Shown piece after piece: positions 1 to 9,093 of a DNA stretch of 64,000 bases. Source of the DNA: Acidilutibacter cellobiosedens. Lineage in GTDB: Bacteria > Bacillota > Clostridia > Tissierellales > Acidilutibacteraceae. A model generated the notes under the pieces. That model made no database searches. It had not been told where the DNA came from and saw nothing but the letters and a program-made list of their open reading frames with translations. How positions within the stretch are numbered: position 1 is the stretch's first letter; every line of letters starts with the position of its first letter. The position numbers were made by a program, and so were the translations under genes. The stretch covers positions 620,001 through 684,000 of the forward strand of contig NZ_CP035282.1 in the NCBI RefSeq assembly GCF_004103715.1, written 5' to 3'.

Positions 1-197
1 TGGTTATTCTTGATGCTATAGAGAGGGCAAATTCCACTGATCCCGAAAAAATAAGGGATGCTATAGCATCGACCAAAGATTTTGTCGGAGCTACAGGAAA
101 TATAACTCTTGACGAAAACGGAGATGCGGTAAAGAGTGCGGTTATTAAAAAAGTATCAAATGGAGAATTTAAGTATTTGACCACGGTAGAACCATAA
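1..197 (+). CDS. livJ: Branched-chain amino acid ABC transporter substrate-binding protein, 3' end only
   Basis: Only the last 64 codons are in the window, read from base 3 to the TAA at 195-197; the gene starts upstream. The tail has the pattern typical of Leu/Ile/Val-binding proteins: a helix with 'DPEKIRDAIAST', then 'FVGATGNITLDENGDA' and a short beta strand ending 'FKYLTTVEP'. Such lipoproteins capture the amino acid outside the membrane and deliver it to LivHM. It sits 23 bp ahead of livH in the same orientation, the normal livJ-H-M-G-F order. The family call relies on the C-terminal motif and on context; the ligand cannot be told from this fragment. Confidence 0.85.
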   Translation, partial: VILDAIERANSTDPEKIRDAIASTKDFVGATGNITLDENGDAVKSAVIKKVSNGEFKYLTTVEP

Positions 198-220
198 CAA
201 CTATACTGGGGGAAGTAAAT

Positions 221-1120
221 ATGAATATGAGTATTCAAGATTTTTTACAGCATTTAACTAACGGAATATCCTTAGGCAGTTTATATGCATTGATATCTAT
301 AGGATATACAATGGTATATGGAATATTAAGACTTATAAATTTTGCTCATGGAGATATATTTATGCTTGGGGCGTATATAACTTATTATGGTCTTGTATTT
401 ACGTCTATACCCTGGTGGCTTGTATTTATTTTATCTGCCGTGATAACAGGATTATTGGGCGTTTTATTGGAGAGAGCCGCATATAAACCCCTTAGAAATT
501 CGCCGAGAATTACGGTCCTTATATCTGCTATAGGAGCATCGTTCTTCTTAGAGAATTTAGGGACTGTAGTATTTGGAGGCAGACCTAAGGCTTTTCCTAC
601 CCCTTCAATATTTAACTCAGTAGTACGAATAGGGGGAGTATCTATAGTAGGAGTTACTTTCATTATCCCTGCAATCACAATCGTTCTTCTCATTTTGCTC
701 AACTATTTTACAAAGAGGACTAAGACAGGAATGGCAATGAGAGCTCTATCTAAGGATTATGAAGCGGCAAGCCTTATGGGTATTGATATCAACAAGATTA
801 TATCTGTAACTTTTTTAATAGGGTCTTTTCTTGCAGCAGTAGGAGGAATTATGTGGGGAACCAAATTCCCTCAGTTAATGCCGCTAATGGGAATGATGCC
901 CGGGATTAAATGTTTCATTGCAGCAGTAATAGGAGGAATCGGAAATATTACAGGGGCAGTAATAGGAGGTTTCATTTTAGGATTGGGCGAAATAATGATT
1001 GTGGCATTTCTTCCGGGGCTTACAGGGTACAGGGACGCTTTTTCCTTTGTATTCCTTATAATAATACTTCTTCTTAAGCCTACAGGTCTTATGGGAGAAA
1101 ATATGACGGAGAAGGTGTAG
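221..1120 (+). CDS. livH: Branched-chain amino acid ABC transporter permease LivH
   Basis: A 299-residue, highly hydrophobic protein with about eight membrane spans. The N-terminal 'ISLGSLYALISIGYTMVYGILRLINFAHGD' region (residues about 16-46) is diagnostic of LivH permeases, and the cytoplasmic coupling loop 'DYEAASLMGIDINK' (about 179-192) is the segment that docks on LivG/LivF. It forms the membrane channel with LivM. The start at 221 (MNMS) follows a GGGGGAAG ribosome site; the second ATG at 227 is possible. The stop is 3 bp before livM, so the two are probably translationally coupled. Confidence 0.95.
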   Translation: MNMSIQDFLQHLTNGISLGSLYALISIGYTMVYGILRLINFAHGDIFMLGAYITYYGLVFTSIPWWLVFILSAVITGLLGVLLERAAYKPLRNSPRITVLISAIGASFFLENLGTVVFGGRPKAFPTPSIFNSVVRIGGVSIVGVTFIIPAITIVLLILLNYFTKRTKTGMAMRALSKDYEAASLMGIDINKIISVTFLIGSFLAAVGGIMWGTKFPQLMPLMGMMPGIKCFIAAVIGGIGNITGAVIGGFILGLGEIMIVAFLPGLTGYRDAFSFVFLIIILLLKPTGLMGENMTEKV

Positions 1121-1123
1121 CCT

Positions 1124-2122
1124 ATGAAATATAAGAAAAAGTATAAGAAAAAATCTAATTCAATTTTATATATATGTATATTTTTAGTAATTTTATATAT
1201 ATTGAATAAAACTCTTGACCCTTATAAATTAAGAATACTGAATCTGTGCGGTATATATGTAGTATTGGGATTAAGCTTGAACCTTATTAACGGATTTACG
1301 GGACTTTTTTCCTTAGGTCATGCAGGATTTATGGCAATAGGCGCTTATACTACGGCTCTGCTTACTATGCCTCCCGCTATGAAGGAAATGAATTTTTTCA
1401 TGCAGCCGATAGTACCATTTTTGGCGAATGTAGAATGGCCTTTTCTGCAGGCTCTTCTTATGGGAGGATTGGTATCCGCAATGATGGGATTTTTTATAGG
1501 GGCACCTGTTTTAAAGTTGACAGATGATTATTTGGCGATTGCAACTTTAGGATTTGCTGAAATAATTCGTGTTGTGTTTACAAATTTGCAGGGTATAACC
1601 AACGGAGCTTTAGGATTAAAGGGGATTCCCGCAACCACTAATGTATGGTGGAGTTGGGGAATGGCAATTCTTACTATATTATTGTTGAAATATTTGATGA
1701 AGGGAAGCTATGGAATAGCATTTAAATCCATCAAAGATGATGAAATAGCAGCTCAGGCAATGGGGATAAATCTTTTTAAACACAAAATTATGTCTTTTAC
1801 TATAGGATCTTTTCTTGCAGGAATAGGAGGAGGGCTTTTAGGAAATCTTCTTGGGACTATTGACCCAAATATGTTCAGGTTTCCCCTTACATTTAATATC
1901 CTTCTGATAGTAGTGCTGGGAGGTCTCGGAAGCATTAAGGGAACTACTGTTGCAGCTGTCATTATTACAATTATGATGGAAGCATTGAGATTTTTGGATG
2001 AATCTATAAATTTAGGCTTTATAAGCTTCGAAGGAATACCTGGGATGAGAATGGTTGTTTTCTCAGTACTCTTGATGGCAGTAGTAATATTCCGAAAAGA
2101 AGGACTGTTAAAAGAGAGCTAA
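1124..2122 (+). CDS. livM: Branched-chain amino acid ABC transporter permease LivM
   Basis: A 332-residue membrane protein that pairs with LivH. A very basic N-terminus (alternating Lys/Tyr, residues 1-12) precedes the first span. The LivM hallmarks are 'LGLSLNLINGFTGLFSLGHAGFMAIGAY' near residues 48-75 and the coupling loop 'DDEIAAQAMGINLFKHK' (about 205-221). It starts 3 bp after livH and ends 12 bp before livG, so it belongs to the liv operon. Start choice is simple because there is no earlier in-frame start after the livH stop. Confidence 0.95.
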   Translation: MKYKKKYKKKSNSILYICIFLVILYILNKTLDPYKLRILNLCGIYVVLGLSLNLINGFTGLFSLGHAGFMAIGAYTTALLTMPPAMKEMNFFMQPIVPFLANVEWPFLQALLMGGLVSAMMGFFIGAPVLKLTDDYLAIATLGFAEIIRVVFTNLQGITNGALGLKGIPATTNVWWSWGMAILTILLLKYLMKGSYGIAFKSIKDDEIAAQAMGINLFKHKIMSFTIGSFLAGIGGGLLGNLLGTIDPNMFRFPLTFNILLIVVLGGLGSIKGTTVAAVIITIMMEALRFLDESINLGFISFEGIPGMRMVVFSVLLMAVVIFRKEGLLKES

Positions 2123-2134
2123 TAAAGGATGTGA

Positions 2135-2908
2135 ATGATTATGCTTAAAATAGATAATGTGACTGTAAAATTTGGGGGACTTACGGCTGTCAACAGTTTT
2201 AAACTTGAACTGACAAAGGGTGAGATTGTAGGGCTTATAGGTCCCAACGGGGCAGGGAAAACTACTGTATTTAATGTAATCACGGGAGTGTATAAACCGA
2301 CAGAGGGTAAAATTACTTTTATTAAGGATAAATCGAAAATCAATATTACCGGGTTGAGGCCGGATCAGATATCAAAACTGGGAATTTGCAGAACATTCCA
2401 GAATATAAGACTGTTTAAAGACCTTACTGTCCTTGAAAATGTATTTATAGGGAATCATTTGAGAATTAAATCAAATATATTTTCGTCCATTCTAAGATTA
2501 CCTAACTATACCAGAGAAGAAAGGGAAATGTATGAAAAATCTATGTACCTTCTTGAACGGGTTGGGCTTACGAAGGAAAAGGATGAAAAAGCCTATTCTC
2601 TGCCCTATGGAAAACAAAGAAGGCTTGAAATCGCAAGAGCCCTGGCTACGAATCCTTCGATACTTCTTCTTGATGAACCTGCAGCGGGGATGAATCCTCA
2701 GGAGACTAAAGAATTGATGAAGTTTATCGAGAGCATTAAAGATGAATTTGATTTAACTATATTTCTTATTGAACATCATATGGAGGTTGTTATGGGGATA
2801 TGTAAAAGAATACTTGTCCTTGACTATGGCATTTCTATAGCCGAAGGCAGTCCTCGGGAAATTCAAAATAATCCTAAAGTTGTTCAGGCTTATTTGGGGG
2901 TGGAATAA
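2135..2908 (+). CDS. livG: Branched-chain amino acid ABC transporter ATPase LivG
   Basis: A 257-residue ATP-binding subunit that powers LivHM. Visible motifs are Walker A GPNGAGKTT (residues 36-44), a degenerate signature 'YGKQRRLEIARAL' where most ABC proteins have LSGGQ (typical of LivG), and Walker B 'ILLLDEPAAG' followed by the H-loop 'IEHHMEVV'. AAAGG lies 6 bp before the ATG at 2135; the ATG two codons later is an alternative. Its stop overlaps the livF start by one base (TAATG), suggesting coupled translation in equal amounts. Confidence 0.95.
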   Translation: MIMLKIDNVTVKFGGLTAVNSFKLELTKGEIVGLIGPNGAGKTTVFNVITGVYKPTEGKITFIKDKSKINITGLRPDQISKLGICRTFQNIRLFKDLTVLENVFIGNHLRIKSNIFSSILRLPNYTREEREMYEKSMYLLERVGLTKEKDEKAYSLPYGKQRRLEIARALATNPSILLLDEPAAGMNPQETKELMKFIESIKDEFDLTIFLIEHHMEVVMGICKRILVLDYGISIAEGSPREIQNNPKVVQAYLGVE

Positions 2909-3621
2909 TGCTGTCGGTAAAGGATCTTCATGTAAGTTATGGTGGAATTAGGGCCTTAAGGGGAATAAACATAAATATTGAACAGAATAAAATAGTTACC
3001 TTAATCGGAGCCAATGGCGCGGGAAAGTCATCTGCTTTGAGAGCTATCATGGGGCTTGTAAAAGCCGAAAAAGGAAGTATAAAATATGATGACCGTGAAC
3101 TCTTAGGAAAAAGTACTAAAAATATAGTTAAAATGGGGATATCTCTTGTTCCGGAAGGGAGAAAGGTATTTTCAAACTTGACTGTTGAAGAGAATTTGAT
3201 TTTAGGAGCATATACAAGAAACGATAAAGAAACGATTAAAAAGGATATTGAAAGACAGTATGAACTGTTTCCAAGACTTAAGGAGAGATCCTGGCAGAAA
3301 GCAGGAACCCTTTCCGGCGGGGAACAGCAAATGCTTGCCGTAGCAAGGGGACTTATGATAAGGCCCAAACTATTGATGATGGACGAACCTTCCTTAGGCC
3401 TTGCTCCTTTATTGGTGAAAGATATTTTTGAAATAATAAAGGAAATTCACAGACAAGGAAATACCATTTTACTTGTAGAACAGAATGCTAAAAAAGCATT
3501 GGAAATTGCAGACTATGGATATGTTCTCGAGACGGGGCAATTGATATTGGAAGGAGAAGGAAAAGAGCTTCTTAACAACCCTAAAGTACAGGAAGCTTAT
3601 TTGGGAGAAATGAAAAATTAA
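2908..3621 (+). CDS. livF: Branched-chain amino acid ABC transporter ATPase LivF
   Basis: A 237-residue second ATPase of the liv transporter. Walker A is GANGAGKSS (residues 34-42), the signature is the canonical 'LSGGEQQMLAVARGL' and Walker B is 'LLMMDEPSLGLAP', the last stretch being characteristic of LivF. The ATG shares its A with the livG stop. It is the last liv gene; after it comes an AT-rich gap and a new promoter. LivG and LivF are separate, non-identical subunits, as usual for this family. Confidence 0.95.
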   Translation: MLSVKDLHVSYGGIRALRGININIEQNKIVTLIGANGAGKSSALRAIMGLVKAEKGSIKYDDRELLGKSTKNIVKMGISLVPEGRKVFSNLTVEENLILGAYTRNDKETIKKDIERQYELFPRLKERSWQKAGTLSGGEQQMLAVARGLMIRPKLLMMDEPSLGLAPLLVKDIFEIIKEIHRQGNTILLVEQNAKKALEIADYGYVLETGQLILEGEGKELLNNPKVQEAYLGEMKN

Positions 3622-3714
3622 TTTTTATATAAAAAAATATTATATAGCAAAGGGGGTGATAAAATCATTCATAAATTTGTCATAAATAATATTGTAACAA
3701 ATGTTGATGAGTAT

Positions 3715-3743
3715 TTGACAAAAGTGTTATATTATTAGATAAT
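3715..3743 (+). promoter_or_regulatory. Sigma-A promoter upstream of ptsH
   Basis: TTGACA at 3715-3720 and GATAAT at 3738-3743 are separated by 17 bp. It lies in the AT-rich gap between livF and ptsH and would give a leader of roughly 105 bases. No experimental support; the match to consensus is the only evidence. Confidence 0.6.
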
Positions 3744-3855
3744 AATTTTGTCGATATAATATTATAATAGGTATATTTATAAGGTTTTTTGTTTAAATTT
3801 ATCAATATTTAGTTTTTAAAATTAATACTATAAAGAATATGGGAGTGATTGTGAC

Positions 3856-4119
3856 ATGTATAAACAAGAATTAACATTACAAAATGAAGCGGGGCTCCAT
3901 GCAAGACCTGCAAGTTTGTTTGTAAGGGAATCAGCAAAGTATAAATCTGAAATATTGGTGGAGAAAGACGGAAAAGAGTATAAAGCTAAAAGTATAATGA
4001 GTATACTCAATATGGGAGCTTTTAAAGGAGACAGGATTACAGTTAAGGCTGATGGACCTGACGAAAGAGAAGCAGTTGAAGGGCTGGCAAAGCTTGTAAA
4101 CGGTAAATTCGGCGAGTAA
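3856..4119 (+). CDS. ptsH: PTS phosphocarrier protein HPr
   Basis: An 87-residue HPr, the small protein that passes phosphate from Enzyme I to sugar-specific EIIA domains. The catalytic histidine is His15 in 'GLHARPAS'. The regulatory serine used by HPr kinase in Gram-positives is Ser46 in 'KSIMSIL', so it should also serve carbon catabolite control. GGGAGTGATTGTGAC precedes the ATG. No Enzyme I gene follows; instead the LevR-type regulator lies 98 bp downstream, whose PRD domains are normally phosphorylated by HPr. Being next to this regulator it could be a locus-specific HPr or the general one. Confidence 0.93.
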   Translation: MYKQELTLQNEAGLHARPASLFVRESAKYKSEILVEKDGKEYKAKSIMSILNMGAFKGDRITVKADGPDEREAVEGLAKLVNGKFGE

Positions 4120-4217
4120 AAATTTGATAATTTGGGGCCTAACAATTTATTTGTTGGAAAATTAATAATTCCGCTGTTTATTTTCTATCTGATGAGACCT
4201 TTGGAAAGGATGAAAAC

Positions 4218-7094
4218 ATGACAAGAAAAGAGAAGATTTATAATGCGTTGGTATTGCTTTCAGAAAATATAACCATTGAAAAGATAAAAAAAGGCTTTAA
4301 AGGTTATGAGGCTGAAGAAATCGCGGAAATGACGAATATAGACAGATCAAATGTCAGCAGAGAACTAAACTGTTTGATTAAAGAAGGAAAGATTATTAAA
4401 ATTACAGGAAGGCCTGTTTATTTTATGGACAGGCATATTGTTGAAGATCTATTCAACAAGAATTTTTCAACAAATACGATTTTCAGTTCCTATGATGATT
4501 TTATGAATGTTATTTCGAATAAGGATAATAATAAAGATTCAAAGGATCCTTTCAGCAACATGATTGGCTCAAAGGGGAGTTTGGAATTAGCGATTAAGCA
4601 GGCTAAGGCGGCGGTGCTTTATCCTCCTAAAGGACTTCATACTTTGATTACAGGACCTACAGGAGTAGGGAAGACTACTTTTGCGGAAATGATGTATAAG
4701 TACGCTCTGTCCGTAAGAAAAATAAAGGAAGATGCTCAGCTTGTTGTATTTAATTGTGCAGAATACGCAGAAAATCCACAGCTTGTTTTGTCTCAGCTTT
4801 TTGGACATGTAAAAGGTGCTTTTACAGGTGCGGAAAAGGATAAAGAAGGATTGATAGAAAGAGCAAAGGGAGGCATAATACTGCTGGATGAAGTCCATAG
4901 ATTGACTCCTGAAGGGCAGGAAATGCTTTTTATACTGATGGATAAGAATAAATACCGCAGACTGGGAGAAACCGAAACTTTCAGAGAGGCAAATGTTTTA
5001 ATAATAGGTGCGACAACGGAGGATATCAATTCGGCTCTTTTGAAAACCTTTTTAAGAAGGATCCCAATGCTCATAAATCTACCGTCTTTGTCCCAAAGAC
5101 CTATATCTGAAAGATATGAGCTTATAAAATGCTTTTTTAAAGAAGAAGTAAGGAATGTTCAAGTTCCCATAAAGGTCTATAAAAATGTAATGGAAGCTCT
5201 TTTGTTATATGATTGCCATGGGAATATAGGACAACTAAAAGCGGATATACAGCTTTTATGTGCCAGGGGATTCTTGGAATACAAAACCTTTGGCAAGAAT
5301 GAAATAGAGATTGATACTCCTATACTTCCCGATTATATTTACAATGGTTTTCTTAATGGAGAAAAAAGAAGAAACGAAATAGTAAATTTAATGGAATTTG
5401 GAGCAGACAATTTTAGTATATTCACGGATTATGAAAAAGAAAAATTTGCTTTAATAGATAATTATCAGATATCGGATAATTTATATCAAAGATTGGCCGA
5501 AAAATACAACAAATATTTGGAAGATGGCTATTCATTAGAAGATGTAAATAAGATATTGAGTTCCGAAGTAGAGGAGTATCTAAAAAATTTATTAAACAAA
5601 TCCGATACGGAAAAGGGAATTCCGGACAAAGAAGAATTGTTCAAGATAGTGAGCCCGAGAGTATACAATGCTGTTAAAGATGCAGCGAGTGTTGCCGAAC
5701 AAAAATTGAATAGAAAAATCAAGGATAATATTATTATAGGTTTAGCCCTTCACTTTAGTGCATTAATAGAAAAAATTCAAAACGGTAACTTGGATTACAG
5801 TGAAGATGTTGAGCAGATAACACTAAATAATCCCCAAGAGTTTAAAATAGCGAAGATAATGACAAAAATAGTTGGAGAGGAGTTAAATATCAATATTCCT
5901 TTTCAGGAAGCAGGATTTTTAACTATGTTTTTGGCGACTCTTTCCCAGAGCAGCGGCAGCAGAAAGAAGATTGGCTGCATAGTATTATCTCATGGCGACA
6001 GTACTGCCACAAGTATAGCAAAAGTAGTTAATGAACTTCTTGGTGTAAATGTTTGCAGAGCCATAGATATGCCTTTAGATGCAAAGGTCAAAGATATCTT
6101 GGGAAAAACTGCAGAGATGGTGAGAAATATAGATGAGGGTAAGGGAGTTGTTCTTCTGGTGGATATGGGAAGCTTAACTGCGTTTTCTGAGATAATAACC
6201 CAAAAAACCGGAATAAACACCTATTCTTTTGAAATGGTTTCCACCCCTTTAGCTTTAGAAGTTGTAAGAAAGTGTATGACTCCCGATATGACTTTGAAAA
6301 AGCTTATAAAAGAAATGGATTCGGTCTGTCCCTATATCGGCAGAAATGTAGTGGATAATATAGTGGAAGAATTAAATGCTCAGCAGGAAGTTGTTATAAC
6401 CGTATGTATATCGGGAAAGGGATGCGCGATTAAAATAGCAAATTTAATAGAAAATAACATGCCTATCATCAAGGATAAGAAAATAGAGCTGATTCCTATT
6501 GGAATGAGCGAATTTAATGAATGCGTAAGGGAATTGAATAACAAATCCAAGAGAATATTGGCCATAGTGGGTTCTTTAAATCCGGAGGCCGGTATTCCGT
6601 TTATCCCTGTGGATGAAATAATAGTAGGCGAAGGCTTAGAAAAATTAAACAAAATAGTACTGGAAGATAAACATTCCGAAAATAAAAACATACAAACCTA
6701 TTACTCTGATGGAGAGAAAGTAGTTATTGAAAATGAGAAGGATATTTATATAAAAATTTTGGAAAGAACCTTAACGTTCTTAAATCCTGTTAAGGCCTAC
6801 GATATAGTTAAACAGACTTTTGACTATATAATAGATAAACAAAATATTGAAGCAGATGACAGTATGAAAATCGGCTATATTATTCATTGCAGTTGTATGA
6901 TTGAAAGGCTGTTAATAGATAGTCCCCTTGTATATAAAAATGTAAGAAAATTAATACAGAAAGAAAGGAAAGATTATGAAATTATCAAACAGTCAATGAA
7001 AATCATAGAACAATATTTTGGGCTAATAATTCCTGACACAGAAATAGGTTATATAATAGATTTATTTGACACACATAAGAAAACGTTGGCATAG
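4218..7094 (+). CDS. levR: LevR-type sigma-54 activator with PRD and PTS EII-like domains
   Basis: A 958-residue transcription activator of the LevR/ManR family. In order: N-terminal winged helix (about 1-75), AAA+ sigma-54 activator domain (about 115-350) with Walker A GPTGVGKT at 146-153, the sigma-54 contact loop GAFTGA at 200-205 and Walker B 'IILLDE' at 220-225, PRD1 with His512, a mannose-type EIIA-like domain with His592 ('LSHGDS'), an EIIB-like region with Cys730 ('VCISGKGCA'), and PRD2 with His890. HPr and the EII proteins phosphorylate such histidines to switch the activator on or off. It precedes a -24/-12 promoter and a complete mannose-family PTS, its probable target. The symbol is by family resemblance; the sugar is unknown. 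Confidence 0.93.
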   Translation: MTRKEKIYNALVLLSENITIEKIKKGFKGYEAEEIAEMTNIDRSNVSRELNCLIKEGKIIKITGRPVYFMDRHIVEDLFNKNFSTNTIFSSYDDFMNVISNKDNNKDSKDPFSNMIGSKGSLELAIKQAKAAVLYPPKGLHTLITGPTGVGKTTFAEMMYKYALSVRKIKEDAQLVVFNCAEYAENPQLVLSQLFGHVKGAFTGAEKDKEGLIERAKGGIILLDEVHRLTPEGQEMLFILMDKNKYRRLGETETFREANVLIIGATTEDINSALLKTFLRRIPMLINLPSLSQRPISERYELIKCFFKEEVRNVQVPIKVYKNVMEALLLYDCHGNIGQLKADIQLLCARGFLEYKTFGKNEIEIDTPILPDYIYNGFLNGEKRRNEIVNLMEFGADNFSIFTDYEKEKFALIDNYQISDNLYQRLAEKYNKYLEDGYSLEDVNKILSSEVEEYLKNLLNKSDTEKGIPDKEELFKIVSPRVYNAVKDAASVAEQKLNRKIKDNIIIGLALHFSALIEKIQNGNLDYSEDVEQITLNNPQEFKIAKIMTKIVGEELNINIPFQEAGFLTMFLATLSQSSGSRKKIGCIVLSHGDSTATSIAKVVNELLGVNVCRAIDMPLDAKVKDILGKTAEMVRNIDEGKGVVLLVDMGSLTAFSEIITQKTGINTYSFEMVSTPLALEVVRKCMTPDMTLKKLIKEMDSVCPYIGRNVVDNIVEELNAQQEVVITVCISGKGCAIKIANLIENNMPIIKDKKIELIPIGMSEFNECVRELNNKSKRILAIVGSLNPEAGIPFIPVDEIIVGEGLEKLNKIVLEDKHSENKNIQTYYSDGEKVVIENEKDIYIKILERTLTFLNPVKAYDIVKQTFDYIIDKQNIEADDSMKIGYIIHCSCMIERLLIDSPLVYKNVRKLIQKERKDYEIIKQSMKIIEQYFGLIIPDTEIGYIIDLFDTHKKTLA

Positions 7095-7151
7095 ATATTC
7101 TACCATAAAATTTTGAATATAAATATATTTTAAACATTAACACAGAAGCCC

Positions 7152-7200
7152 CTAATTTAGAATCCTCTTTTATTAACTGAGGGTTCTAAATTTATTTTTT
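7152..7200 (+). terminator. Rho-independent terminator after the LevR-type gene
   Basis: An inverted repeat of about 14 bp (AATTTAGAATCCTC against GAGGGTTCTAAATT) with a loop of about 11 bases is followed by TATTTTTT. It separates the regulator transcript from the sigma-54-driven PTS operon. Confidence 0.8.
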
Positions 7201-7248
7201 GTGTATTTTATCCCTTTTCTTAAGGGAGTCTTTAATTGACATACAAAT

Positions 7249-7264
7249 TGGTATTAAAATTGCA
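7249..7264 (+). promoter_or_regulatory. Sigma-54 (-24/-12) promoter of the PTS operon
   Basis: TGGTAT-N5-TTGCA has the invariant GG at -24 and GC at -12 in exact register, as sigma-54 RNA polymerase requires. It lies about 60 bp before the EIIA start and directly downstream of a LevR-type activator that retains GAFTGA. The upstream activator site should be in the 150 bp before it, but no clear dyad could be assigned. Confidence 0.8.
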
Positions 7265-7325
7265 ATTATAATCTGTAAAATCAAAAATCTAATTAATTTT
7301 TATAGCATTGGAAAGGCGGGAAGAC

Positions 7326-7730
7326 ATGATAGGGATTTTAATAGTTACTCATGGAAATTTTAGTGTGGAATTGCTTAAGAGTGCGGAGCTGATAGTGGGG
7401 AAACAGGAAAAGATAAACACTATAAGCTTTAATTACGGAGATAATGTTGAAGTATTACAAAAGGAAATATATCAAAATATAATTTCTTTAGATGAAGGAG
7501 ATGGAACTCTTGTATTAACCGATGTTTTTGGGGGCAGTCCGTCGAATGCTACTCTATTAAATATGAAGAATTTAGAATTTAGGGCGTTGTCGGGAGTTAA
7601 TTTGCCTATGCTTTTAGAGCTTTTCTGTTTGAGGGACGAATGTAATGATATCGATATTGTAGCGGAAAAGGTTTTTGATGCAGGGAAGGAAGGTATTAAA
7701 GATTTAAACGGAATTATGGCCAGAAGTTAA
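7326..7730 (+). CDS. PTS mannose-family EIIA component
   Basis: A 134-residue EIIA of the mannose/fructose/sorbose family, the cytoplasmic protein that accepts phosphate from HPr. The N-terminal beta strand 'MIGILIVTHGNFS' carries the phosphorylated His9, and 'LTDVFGGSPSNATLL' is the family's second signature. An in-frame ATG exists at 7308, but GGAAAGGCGGG at 7311-7320 lies within that extension and is well spaced from the ATG at 7326, so the shorter form is preferred. First gene of the PTS operon; 94 bp separate it from EIIB. Confidence 0.92.
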   Translation: MIGILIVTHGNFSVELLKSAELIVGKQEKINTISFNYGDNVEVLQKEIYQNIISLDEGDGTLVLTDVFGGSPSNATLLNMKNLEFRALSGVNLPMLLELFCLRDECNDIDIVAEKVFDAGKEGIKDLNGIMARS

Positions 7731-7824
7731 TTTTATATAGAATATTGCAAAGGGGGATTGAATCATAAATTTACTATATTAAATTGATGCTGTTTAAATT
7801 AAATGGAAAGGGAGCGGAATATTT

Positions 7825-8304
7825 ATGGCAAATATTGTATTGACAAGGATTGATGATCGTTTAATTCATGGACAAGTAATGACCGCATGGGTTAAACAAA
7901 CTAAGGCTACAAGAATAATAATTATAGACGATGTCGTCGCAAAGGATGATTTCATGAAAAAAGTGCTTACGATGGCAGCACCACCGGGGATATCTGTCAG
8001 CGTTTATAATATCAAAGAGGCAGCAGATGATCTCAAAAATTTTCAGGATTCAAATGGAAGAATAGTAATATTGGCAAAGGTACCCGAAAGCGTAGAAAGA
8101 GTTATTAACGAAGGTGTAGACATAAATGAAATCATTGTTGGAGGAATGGGAGCTGCGCCTGGCAGAAAAAAGCTTTATAAAAATGTATCTATTTCAGAAT
8201 CAGAAAAGGAAACTTTTTTAAGACTTTTGAAAAATGGAGTTAAAGTAACTATTCAGATTGTTCCTGATGAACGCCCAATGCCTATAGAAAAGGCTTTTAA
8301 ATAA
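7825..8304 (+). CDS. PTS mannose/sorbose-family EIIB component
   Basis: A 159-residue EIIB that takes phosphate from EIIA and passes it to the incoming sugar. The phosphorylated residue is His15 in 'RIDDRLIHGQVMTAW', the signature of PTSIIB sorbose-type domains. GGAAAGGGAGCGG lies before the ATG. Length and sequence match stand-alone EIIB proteins. The gene precedes EIIC by 30 bp. Subfamily features alone do not reveal whether the sugar is mannose, fructose, sorbose or an amino sugar. Confidence 0.93.
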   Translation: MANIVLTRIDDRLIHGQVMTAWVKQTKATRIIIIDDVVAKDDFMKKVLTMAAPPGISVSVYNIKEAADDLKNFQDSNGRIVILAKVPESVERVINEGVDINEIIVGGMGAAPGRKKLYKNVSISESEKETFLRLLKNGVKVTIQIVPDERPMPIEKAFK

Positions 8305-8334
8305 ATAGGGCAAAATAAAAAGGAGGGATAATTT

Positions 8335-9093
8335 ATGCAAATCAGCATCTTTCAGGCTATCTTAATCGGACTTGTCTATTATCTTGGAAACGCAACATGG
8401 TTGATTGGAATAGGCTATTATACTATGTACAGGCCTTTAGTAAATGGATTTTTCGTAGGATTAATACTCGGAAATCCTGTTTTAGGTACGATGGTAGGAG
8501 CTACCATAAACTTGATGTATCTTGGCTTTATATCCGCAGGAGGAGCACTTCCGGGGGATCCGTGCCTGGCAGGTACTTTGGGTACGGCTATAGCGATAGC
8601 ATCGGGAATAGAACCGGAAGCGGCTTTGGCGTTAGCAGTTCCTATAGGATTGCTAGGTACTTTGATTTGGTTTGCAAAAATGACGGTAAATGCATTTTTC
8701 GTTCATAAAGCCGATCAGTATGCAGAAGAAGGAAATACTAAAGGAATAGCTTTTATGAATATAGTTCCGCCTCAAATATTCTTGTTTATTATAACTTTCT
8801 TTCCGGTATTCTTCGCGGCCTTATATGGACCGACAGCTATAAAATCGGCAATTGATTTCTTGGGTACAAACGTATTGAATTCTTTAATTGTAATAGGCGG
8901 AATGATGCCGGCTTTGGGAATTGCAATGAACTTAAAAGCTATTTTTAAAGGAGATAATAGGATATTTTATTTCCTCGGATTTTTACTGACAGTATATTTA
9001 AAATTAGACATTATAGCTGTGGGGTTGTTTGGAGTTGTATTGACTTTAATCTATATGAAATTAAAGAAAGGGGGAAGCGAGGTTGTCAGATAA
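8335..9093 (+). CDS. PTS mannose-family EIIC component (membrane)
   Basis: A 252-residue polytopic membrane protein that forms the sugar path with EIID. Signature segments of the EIIC sorbose-type family are seen: 'NPVLGTMVGATINLMYLGF' (about 46-64), 'GGALPGDPCLAGTLGTAIAI' (about 68-87) and 'GGMMPALGIAMNLK' (about 189-202). AAGGAGG precedes the ATG. Its 3' end overlaps the EIID start by 11 bases, indicating coupled translation of the two membrane partners. Confidence 0.93.
   Translation: MQISIFQAILIGLVYYLGNATWLIGIGYYTMYRPLVNGFFVGLILGNPVLGTMVGATINLMYLGFISAGGALPGDPCLAGTLGTAIAIASGIEPEAALALAVPIGLLGTLIWFAKMTVNAFFVHKADQYAEEGNTKGIAFMNIVPPQIFLFIITFFPVFFAALYGPTAIKSAIDFLGTNVLNSLIVIGGMMPALGIAMNLKAIFKGDNRIFYFLGFLLTVYLKLDIIAVGLFGVVLTLIYMKLKKGGSEVVR

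Noticed and set aside
8397-8708. 103-codon frame inside the EIIC gene
   Set aside because: Overlaps a clear EIIC membrane protein in another frame and encodes an Arg/Ser-rich string with no start signal.
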